7,055 nucleotides of DNA from an uncultured Bacteroidales bacterium (GTDB lineage Bacteria; Bacteroidota; Bacteroidia; Bacteroidales; P3): positions 1 to 7,055 of the forward strand of contig CALGCG010000018.1 in NCBI GenBank assembly GCA_937884485.1, written 5' to 3'. The translations under genes and the position numbers were made by a program. Shown piece after piece: positions 1-5,033 of this stretch. Under the pieces are notes generated by a model. It had not been told where the DNA came from, made no database searches, and saw only the letters and a program-made list of their open reading frames with translations. Positions within the stretch are counted from its first letter, which is position 1. Every line of letters starts with the position of its first letter.

Positions 1-91
1 ATAGTTCTTATATACTGTATATAGGAACTATATAAGAAGTATATAAGAACTATATAGGAAGGGGCGAAGCAAGGGCGAAGCAGGGGCGAGG
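1..91. repeat. Left copy of a 91-bp inverted repeat with a palindromic 31-bp core
   Basis: Bases 1-91 match the reverse complement of 6965-7055 without gaps at 80 of 91 positions; I counted mismatches at 8, 16, 24, 34, 39, 50, 57, 62, 70, 72 and 82. Bases 1-31 are also an exact direct copy of 7025-7055. That core is itself a near-perfect palindrome: arms 1-15 and 17-31 differ only at the pair 8/24, which would be a G:U wobble in RNA. From 25 onward the sequence is a run of 11-bp units starting GAA. The units at 25, 36 and 47 are AT-rich, and those at 66 and 77 are GC-rich, separated by an 8-bp unit at 58. The repeat lies downstream of the last lipoprotein gene. It is probably a dispersed intergenic repeat or half of a larger palindrome. 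No coding role is visible. Confidence 0.9.
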
Positions 92-138
92 GCGGGGCCT
101 CTCCGGGACGGAGGTTGCGCCGCTTGCGGGGCGCGGCG

Positions 139-645
139 TTACCGGCTCTGCTGCTTGCTGGAGAGCAGTTTGTCTTTGTCGATGGAGTCGACGGGTATGT
201 GGCGTATGGTGGAGGGGTCGACGGCTTTGCGCGTCAGTTTGTCGGGGGCTTTCATCGGGGGGAGCACCGCGACAAAGTCGACAAGCCATTGTCCCTCTTC
301 CAGTATCACGTTCACGCTGTCGTCGACCTCCTTGATGGGGGTGCTTTTGTGGTAGTAGACCCTTGCCGTGGTGTCGCTCAGCATGCGGGTGCTGCCGATG
401 GTGATGGTGGCCGGGCGGTTGGAGTTGACGTAGGCCGTGTCGGTGTGGGCCATGATGAAGTTGAAAGTGGGGATGGTTTTTTCGCGCGTTTCGCGGCTGG
501 CGTAGGGGGCGGCGTCGTCGATTCGGTAGTTGCCCATGGCGTCGAGGTAGCCCTGAGCCGCGGCTTCGATTTCTTTGGTCGGGTTTGTGCATGACGTGGC
601 CGCTGCAAGTGCCGCCGCGAGCATAAGGATGCTGGTGGTTTTCAT
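139..645 (-). CDS. Small lipoprotein, possibly DUF4878/NTF2-like
   Basis: This 168-residue protein starts at an ATG (643-645) and ends at TAA (139-141). Residues 1-18 form a signal peptide, and the lipobox ATSC puts the lipidated cysteine at residue 19, so an envelope lipoprotein is expected. The mature part opens with an Ala-rich helix with a Gly-Tyr-Leu (about 25-37). It then shows short strands, including a VNVILEEGQWLVDF segment (about 111-124). That hydrophobic/charged strand followed by GxWxVDF is typical of the small NTF2-like folds found in DUF4878-type lipoproteins. The fold assignment is inference from pattern, and no catalytic residue is recognised. The C-terminus is Lys/Ser/Gln-rich and polar. 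The gene lies 82 bp downstream of the preceding lipoprotein gene, beyond a terminator, and I see no convincing TAnnTTTG promoter in that gap. It may depend on read-through or on an unrecognised promoter. Confidence 0.85.
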   Translation of the reverse strand: MKTTSILMLAAALAAATSCTNPTKEIEAAAQGYLDAMGNYRIDDAAPYASRETREKTIPTFNFIMAHTDTAYVNSNRPATITIGSTRMLSDTTARVYYHKSTPIKEVDDSVNVILEEGQWLVDFVAVLPPMKAPDKLTRKAVDPSTIRHIPVDSIDKDKLLSSKQQSR

Positions 646-674
646 GTCTTGTTTCTTTTTGTTGTGGGGTGTCT

Positions 675-707
675 AAAAAAAGCCCACGCGATGGGCATGG
701 GCTTTTT
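675..707 (-). terminator. Rho-independent terminator after the 109-residue lipoprotein gene
   Basis: The arms AAAAGCCCA (from 678) and TGGGCTTTT (698-706) form a stem of about 10 bp around an 11-nt loop. A shorter alternative pairs 682-686 with 692-696. In the minus-strand transcript the hairpin is followed by seven U residues (complement of 675-681). A T-run also follows on the plus strand, so it could act in both directions. It sits about 20 bp past the stop codon at 728 and before the next gene starting at 645. Confidence 0.8.
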
Positions 708-727
708 CCTTGATGAGAAGGTCTTTT

Positions 728-1057
728 TTACAGTTTGGGCTTCATGGAAGTCTTGCCGGTTTTCTTTACCTCGGTGTTCACCTGGGCTTTGGTCTCGGTC
801 TGGGCTTCTTCCTGAACGGCCTTCACCTCTTTGACGGCCTTCTTGGCGGTGCTCTTCACAGCCTTTTTGGCAACCTGAGCGGTCTCTTCAACCACGGGGG
901 TGGTGTCGAGGACCTCGACGGGCATTTCTTCGGCCACAACCTGCTCAATGGCGGTGGTGTCGACGGTGTCGGTGGTCTCGGTGCTGTTGTTGTTGCAGGC
1001 GGCAACGGTCAGAGAGGCAACAGCGGCAATTGCCAAAAACTTGATGTTCTTTTTCAT
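728..1057 (-). CDS. Low-complexity Lys/Ala/Glu-rich lipoprotein
   Basis: This is a 109-residue protein of unknown function. Residues 1-20 are a signal peptide, and VAAC gives a lipobox with the cysteine at residue 21, followed by CNNNSTETTD. Residues 24-62 are Thr/Glu/Val-rich and acidic. Residues 63-109 become basic and repetitive (KKAVKSTAKKAVKEVKAV), with Ala/Val/Lys spacing that would form an amphipathic helix or coiled coil. No enzymatic domain is visible. One possibility is a periplasmic tether or spacer, the lipid end in a membrane and the basic helix touching cell wall or nucleic acid; this is speculation. It starts only 30 bp after the upstream lipoprotein gene stops, across an A-rich gap (AAATAAAAGAATAGAAAA) that is usual for Bacteroidetes translation initiation. 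The two genes are therefore probably co-transcribed, ending at the terminator near 675-707. Confidence 0.82.
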   Translation of the reverse strand: MKKNIKFLAIAAVASLTVAACNNNSTETTDTVDTTAIEQVVAEEMPVEVLDTTPVVEETAQVAKKAVKSTAKKAVKEVKAVQEEAQTETKAQVNTEVKKTGKTSMKPKL

Positions 1058-1087
1058 TTTTCTATTCTTTTATTTGGGTTGTTTGTT

Positions 1088-1801
1088 TTATTCGGCAACG
1101 ACGAAGGGGTAGTTGGTGAGGGAGAACTCGACGTTGGCGTGGTTGGCAGCTGCGTCGGCGGCAGCGGCCATGGCCTGACGCTCCTCATCGGTGATGGGGC
1201 CGTCGGCGTTGTTCCAGTCGGCAACGGTGTAGCCGGCAGCGGTAATGGCCTCCATGATAGCGGTCTGCCAAGCCATGTATTCGTACATCACGAGGGAGTA
1301 GCTGCAGCTGATGGTGTGTTTGGTGGCGTCGAAGGTGCCGAAGTCGTAGTTGGTGATGTCTTCGAGCTGATAGTCGCCCATCATGTTGCCCTGGCCATCA
1401 TCGAGAGCCTCTTCGTAGTAGAGCTCGGTGGCATACTGGACGTTCTGGAGGAAGTCGCAAAGGACCATGAGGTCCTCACCGGTCTGATTGTTTCGTGCGG
1501 CATAGAAGACGGTGAAGAAGTAGGGGAACTGGACATTGTCGTTGGACATGCTGACAGCGGCCTGGAAGGCGCCCATGCCCCACTGACCATCCTGATCGTA
1601 AGCTTTGGCGCTGACATAGCCCCAGTTGGGGTTCACGCCGTCAACAGTCAGAGTGAAGCTGGCAGGCTGCTCGGGGTTCTCGGGGTTCTCGGGGTTCTGA
1701 GGATCGTTGGGGGTGTTCTCGTCTTCGTCCTTGCTGCAGGAAACGAAGGTCAGGCTGCAAGCCATCAGGGCAATGCCCATGAATTTGAAAATGTTCTTCA
1801 T
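1088..1801 (-). CDS. Predicted surface lipoprotein of unknown function
   Basis: This 237-residue protein has a signal peptide at 1-21 and a lipobox FVSC with the cysteine at residue 22. The following residues, SKDEDEN, fit the Lys-plus-acidic lipoprotein export signal described for Bacteroidetes surface lipoproteins, so exposure on the outer surface is plausible. A linker with repeated Asn-Pro-Glu (about 31-46) is followed by a globular region of about 190 residues. It opens with FTLTVDGVNPNWGYVSA, is rich in Tyr and Asp, and carries a helix near 180-216. I do not recognise the domain. The gene is preceded by a good promoter (TACTTTTG at 1861-1868) and is first in a unit with the 109-residue lipoprotein gene 30 bp downstream. 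The start at 1801 fits the signal peptide exactly. A genus-restricted lipoprotein is the best description. Confidence 0.85.
   Translation of the reverse strand: MKNIFKFMGIALMACSLTFVSCSKDEDENTPNDPQNPENPENPEQPASFTLTVDGVNPNWGYVSAKAYDQDGQWGMGAFQAAVSMSNDNVQFPYFFTVFYAARNNQTGEDLMVLCDFLQNVQYATELYYEEALDDGQGNMMGDYQLEDITNYDFGTFDATKHTISCSYSLVMYEYMAWQTAIMEAITAAGYTVADWNNADGPITDEERQAMAAAADAAANHANVEFSLTNYPFVVAE
1671..1697. repeat. Three tandem 9-bp copies encoding Asn-Pro-Glu
   Basis: The plus-strand unit TCGGGGTTC occurs three times without change at 1671, 1680 and 1689. It lies in the linker just after the lipidated cysteine of the 237-residue lipoprotein and encodes the NPENPENPE stretch. Exact copies of this kind can gain or lose units by slippage without shifting the frame, so the linker length may vary between strains. 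Confidence 0.85.
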
Positions 1802-1860
1802 TGTTCTTTAATGTTTAAAGGTTAATAATTATTTGTTTCTTTTTTTCAATATTTTGGCTG

Positions 1861-1894
1861 CAAAAGTACGAACTTTTTCCGATATGGCGGCAAA
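1861..1894 (-). promoter_or_regulatory. Bacteroidetes-type promoter of the lipoprotein unit
   Basis: Read on the minus strand, TACTTTTG (1868-1861) matches the Bacteroidetes -7 element TAnnTTTG. A TTTG (1894-1891) lies 22 nt upstream as the -33 element. Transcription would start near 1854, giving a leader of about 50 nt that is very AT-rich and ends at the ATG at 1801. The rest of the gap up to 2049 shows no further feature that I can support, and no clear terminator for the permease gene that ends at 2050. Confidence 0.7.
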
Positions 1895-2049
1895 ATATTT
1901 TGTGTTTTTGTCTGTTTGTGTTGTCAGTCAGTGTATTATGGATTATTAATAATTCTTAAACGCCCTTTTTTGCCGCTGTCGATTGCTGTGTCGCCGGGAT
2001 ATGCCACTGGTGTTTGGCCTTTTTTTTGTGTGTGTTTGCGGCGTGGGGG

Positions 2050-3132
2050 TCAGCTGCGGACGTCGAGGGCGTCGCGCAGGGCCGACGCCAGGAGCATGAA
2101 GGCCAGCACCACAAGCATGATGGCCACGCCCGGCAGCAGGGCCAGGTAGGCGCTGTCGAGGAGGATGTAGCCGTAGTTCTCCTTCACCATCATGCCCCAG
2201 GAGGGCATGGGAGGCTGCACGCCGATGCCGAGGAAGCTCAGGCCCGCCTCCAGCAGGATGGCGCTGGCAAAGTTGCTGGCGGCCACCACCACCACGGCGC
2301 CCACGATGTTGGGCAGTATGTGGCGGAAGATGGTGCGGAAGGTGCTGTAGCCCAGGGCTCGCGTGGCTTCGATGTATTCCTTCTCCTTGATGCTGAGCAC
2401 CTCGCCGCGCACCACGCGCGCTATGTCGACCCACATCGTCAGTCCCACGGCGATGAATATCTGCCAGAAGCCTTTGCCCAGCACGAAGGTGATGGCTATC
2501 ACCAGCAGCACCGTCGGGATGGACCACACGACGTTGATCAGCCACAGGATGAGGTTGTCCACCCAGCCGCCGTAGTAGGCCGCCAGGGCGCCCAGGGTGA
2601 TGCCCAGCAGCAGCGCTATGACGATGGCTATGAATCCCACCGACAGGCTCACGCGCGAGCCAATCATGAGCATCGACAGCACGTCGCGCCCGTAGCCGTC
2701 GGTGCCGAGCACAAAGGTGCGCTCCTCGACCGCGGCCTCCGCGGCGGCCACCACGATGGGGTCGCCGTTGTAGGGCGTGGCGATGATGCTGTCGCGCGCG
2801 TATCTATATTCTTTTATAGGCGTGGCGCTGTAGGGCAGGGGCTCGCCCTTCGTCATGCGTTTGAGGAGCGGGGTGCGTGTGTGCGTGGAGTCGGTGATGA
2901 GGAATTCGGCTTTGGAGAACGGCTTCAGCGTGGCCAGCTCGAGGTACTGCTGGTTGCAGTAGGGCGTGGAGTCGGGGGTGATGAGGTAGCCGAGGATGGC
3001 CATGAGGGCGAAGAGCCCGATGACCGCCAGGCTGGCGATGGCCAGGGGGTTGCGCAGAAAGCGACGCCGTGCCAGCCGGTCGAGCGAACGGCCGGCAAGG
3101 TCGGTGGCGGTGCGTTTGCGGAAGGGGTTCAT
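2050..3132 (-). CDS. DppC/OppC-type ABC transporter permease (peptide/nickel family)
   Basis: This 360-residue inner-membrane permease has the usual order of the family. A basic cytoplasmic N-terminus precedes TM1 (about 29-51). A long periplasmic segment follows (about 52-140), and then the signature VLGTDGYGRDVLSMLMIGSRVSLSVG (141-166). Further TM segments lie at about 163-187, 193-216, 220-240, 275-300 and 328-350. The ATPase-contacting EAA loop is at about 252-275 (EYIEATRALGYSTF), followed by LPNI. The family imports oligopeptides, dipeptides or nickel together with a DppB-type partner, a binding protein and two ATPases; none of these is in the window, so the substrate cannot be read. 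The segment between TM1 and the signature is much longer than in Escherichia coli DppC; I believe similar insertions occur in Bacteroidetes homologues. The gene starts 31 bp after the DUF59 gene and probably closes the five-gene unit. Confidence 0.93.
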   Translation of the reverse strand: MNPFRKRTATDLAGRSLDRLARRRFLRNPLAIASLAVIGLFALMAILGYLITPDSTPYCNQQYLELATLKPFSKAEFLITDSTHTRTPLLKRMTKGEPLPYSATPIKEYRYARDSIIATPYNGDPIVVAAAEAAVEERTFVLGTDGYGRDVLSMLMIGSRVSLSVGFIAIVIALLLGITLGALAAYYGGWVDNLILWLINVVWSIPTVLLVIAITFVLGKGFWQIFIAVGLTMWVDIARVVRGEVLSIKEKEYIEATRALGYSTFRTIFRHILPNIVGAVVVVAASNFASAILLEAGLSFLGIGVQPPMPSWGMMVKENYGYILLDSAYLALLPGVAIMLVVLAFMLLASALRDALDVRS

Positions 3133-3163
3133 GGGGCTTGCAGGGCTTTCGGGGCTTGTCGGC

Positions 3164-3481
3164 TTACATGAATCCCAGTTCCACTTTCACCTCGTCGGGG
3201 ATCATGTCCATGCTCCAGGGCGGGTCGAAGGTGAGCTCGACGTCGACGCTCTTCACGCCCGTGATGTAGCTCACCATCTGCTTCACCTCTTGGAACATGT
3301 ACTCGGCCTCCGGGCAGTCCGGGGCCGTCATGGTCATGAGGATGTGCACGTTGAGGTCGTCGTCGACATCGACCTTGTAGATGAGGCCGAGGTCGTAGAT
3401 GTTGACCGGTATCTCTGGGTCGTAGATGTTGCGCAGGCAGTTGATGACGGCGCTGTTGATGGTTTCTTTCGTGGGTTCCAT
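3164..3481 (-). CDS. DUF59 / SufT-like Fe-S cluster assembly factor
   Basis: This 105-residue protein covers one complete DUF59 (MIP18/PaaD-like) domain. Seen motifs are DPEIPVNIYDLGLIY (21-35), the MTAPDCPEAE segment with the conserved cysteine at residue 56, and DPPW at 86-89 near the end. Family members help mature or transfer Fe-S clusters to target proteins in the cytoplasm, and SufT is the best-studied bacterial example. Pairing with sufE is a strong functional clue: the ATG shares one base with the TAA stop of sufE (TAATG at 3483-3479), which implies translational coupling. In-frame sequence continues upstream without a stop, but that region is only the shadow of sufE, so the ATG at 3481 is the correct start. 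The specific client proteins are unknown. Confidence 0.93.
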   Translation of the reverse strand: MEPTKETINSAVINCLRNIYDPEIPVNIYDLGLIYKVDVDDDLNVHILMTMTAPDCPEAEYMFQEVKQMVSYITGVKSVDVELTFDPPWSMDMIPDEVKVELGFM

Positions 3482-3900
3482 TATTGTTTCATTTTGTAGG
3501 CCAGGGCGTACATCTTCATCTGCTTGACCATGGAGGTGAGGCCGTTGGAGCGGGTGGGGGAGAGGTGCTCCTTGAGGCCGATGGTGTCGATGAAGGCCAG
3601 GTCGGCGTCGAGGATGTCCTGCGGCGTCTGCCCGTCGAGGGCGCGAATGAGGAGCGAGATGATGCCGCGGGTGATGACGGCGTCGCTGTCGGCACGGAAG
3701 TAGAGGCGTCCGCCGCGCTCTTCGCAGCTGAGCCACACTCGGCTCTGGCAGCCGCGGATGAGGTTGGCGTCGGTCTTGTCCTTTTCGTCGATTTGGGGGC
3801 ATTCCTTGCCGAGGTCGATGAGGTAGGCATAGCGGTCGAGCCATTCGTCGAAGTTGGCGAACTCGTCGATGATCTGCTGTTCTATTTCTTTGATGGTCAT
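3481..3900 (-). CDS. sufE: SufE-family cysteine desulfuration protein
   Basis: This 139-residue protein matches the size of Escherichia coli SufE (138). SufE accepts persulfide sulfur from the cysteine desulfurase SufS and hands it to the SufBCD scaffold for Fe-S cluster building in the cytoplasm. The active-site region NLIRGCQSRVWL is intact with Cys51. Further family features are the early DEWLDRYAYLIDLG segment (18-32), the VITRGIISLLIRALDG helix region (75-90) and LSPTRSNG (113-120). The reading frame is open far upstream on the minus strand, but that part is the shadow of the lptG-like gene. The ATG at 3900 gives the normal SufE N-terminus. The gene begins 14 bp after the stop of the lptG-like gene and overlaps the DUF59 gene by one base. 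No sufS, sufB, sufC or sufD is in the window. Confidence 0.95.
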   Translation of the reverse strand: MTIKEIEQQIIDEFANFDEWLDRYAYLIDLGKECPQIDEKDKTDANLIRGCQSRVWLSCEERGGRLYFRADSDAVITRGIISLLIRALDGQTPQDILDADLAFIDTIGLKEHLSPTRSNGLTSMVKQMKMYALAYKMKQ

Positions 3901-3914
3901 TGTGCTGATGGGTT

Positions 3915-5033
3915 TTATTTGGGTGCTTTGTAAATGAGCCATGCTGCGGCGACGCTGAAGATGATCTGCGGCAGGAGCACGGCCATGAAGGGCGAGAGGT
4001 CGCCGTTGGTGGCGAAGACGGTGGTGATTTTCATGAAGACGATGAAGGCGAAGGCAATGCTGATGCCTATGGCCAGGTGCACGCCGATGCCGCCGCGGCT
4101 TTTGCGCGCCGCTATGGCCACGCCGATGAGGGTCATGACAATGATGGCCAGGGGGTTGATGAGGCGCTGCCAGAGTTCGATCTTGGCGGCCTTGACGGTG
4201 CCGGTGCCGCGCATTTCCTCGCGGTGGATGTAGCGTATGAGCTCGGGGGTGTTCATGGTCTCCACGCGCGTGGAGAGGAGGTTGAGGTCGTCGGGGGTGA
4301 TGCCGAGGTCGGCGTCGATGCTGCGCTGGAAGGTGAGGGTCTCGTGGCGCAGGCTGTCGAGGGTGCGCAGGCTGTAGGAGCTGCAGCGCCACAGGTGTGT
4401 GGCGGTGTCGTAGGTGATGCTGTTGGCGGTTTCGCGACGCAGCAGGTGCCCTTGGCTGTCGAGCTCCTCGCGGCAGAATTTGAAGGCTTGCATCTTCTTG
4501 ACGTCGTAGCTTTCGGCGTAGACCTGCACGCCGGGTTCGGACTGGAAGTGGAGGTTGGAGTAGTAGTTGGTGGCCTTGGATTTGACGTATTGCTCCTCGA
4601 AGGCTATCAGGCGCTCGTTGGAACTGGGGATGACGAAGTTGCCGAGGACGAAGACCGTCAGGGCCACGATGACGGCGCCAATGACGTAGGGCCGCAGCAT
4701 GCGGCCGTAGCGTATGCCCGAACTGAGGATGGCGATGATCTCCGTGTTGCCGGCCATTTTCGACGTGAAGAAGATGACGGAGATGAAGATGAACAGCGGG
4801 CTGTAGAGGTTGACGAATCCGGGGATGAAGTTGAAGTAGTAGATGGAGACTATCTGCCACAGCGTGGCGTGGTGCTCGAGGAATTTGTCAAGCTTCTCGC
4901 TGACGTCGAAGGTGATGACAATAATGATGATAAGGGCAAGTGCCAGAAGAAAAGTCTTCAGGTACTTGCCCAGAATATAGCGATCTAAACGCTTCAGAGG
5001 ATGTTGAACATTTTCTGGAAGGCGGTGAGGCAT
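3915..5033 (-). CDS. lptG: LptF/LptG-family lipopolysaccharide export permease
   Basis: This is a YjgP/YjgQ-family membrane protein. LptF and LptG form the membrane part of the LptB2FG ABC transporter, which pulls lipopolysaccharide out of the inner membrane. Counting from the KRLDRYILGKYL start, about 360 residues show TM1 (14-30), TM2 (about 58-78), TM3 (102-124), a periplasmic beta-jellyroll region (about 126-255), then TM4 to TM6 (about 281-298, 305-325, 337-356). The family's DVSEKLDKFLEH and FFTSKMAGNTEIIAILSSG stretches are clear. The start is uncertain. The homology-like start is a CTG at 4997-4995 that overlaps the TGA of mutA as CTGA. The coordinates here use the nearest ATG (5033), which adds 12 unlikely-looking residues and overlaps mutA by 40 bp. 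LptF versus LptG cannot be separated from sequence alone; the symbol is a best guess. Confidence 0.88.
   Translation of the reverse strand: MPHRLPENVQHPLKRLDRYILGKYLKTFLLALALIIIIVITFDVSEKLDKFLEHHATLWQIVSIYYFNFIPGFVNLYSPLFIFISVIFFTSKMAGNTEIIAILSSGIRYGRMLRPYVIGAVIVALTVFVLGNFVIPSSNERLIAFEEQYVKSKATNYYSNLHFQSEPGVQVYAESYDVKKMQAFKFCREELDSQGHLLRRETANSITYDTATHLWRCSSYSLRTLDSLRHETLTFQRSIDADLGITPDDLNLLSTRVETMNTPELIRYIHREEMRGTGTVKAAKIELWQRLINPLAIIVMTLIGVAIAARKSRGGIGVHLAIGISIAFAFIVFMKITTVFATNGDLSPFMAVLLPQIIFSVAAAWLIYKAPK

Noticed and set aside
1..91. CRISPR array or insertion-sequence end
   Set aside because: The 11-bp units have no spacers, no cas gene or transposase is in the window, and the repeat ends show no target-site duplication that I can verify.
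98..115. Small hairpin CTCCG-GGA-CGGAG downstream of the 168-residue lipoprotein gene
   Set aside because: The stem is only 5 bp and neither strand has a following T-run, so I do not call it a terminator. The adjacent large repeat may serve that role.
710..1825. 371-codon open frame on the plus strand across two lipoprotein genes
   Set aside because: It covers two intact signal-peptide-bearing genes and their gap on the other strand. Its Gly/Val-rich translation shows no domain.
1960..2049. Possible terminator after the ABC permease gene
   Set aside because: T-runs at about 1966 and 2021 lie on the plus strand. No stable hairpin with a U-tail is present in the minus-strand transcript.
2014..3171. 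385-codon open frame on the plus strand opposite the ABC permease
   Set aside because: The translation is rich in His, Gly, Ala, Glu and Gln with no family motif, and it is fully antisense to an intact permease with all its signature motifs.
4077..4988. 303-codon open frame on the plus strand opposite the lptG-like gene
   Set aside because: It is an antisense shadow with a Val/Gly/Asp-rich composition and no recognisable motif.
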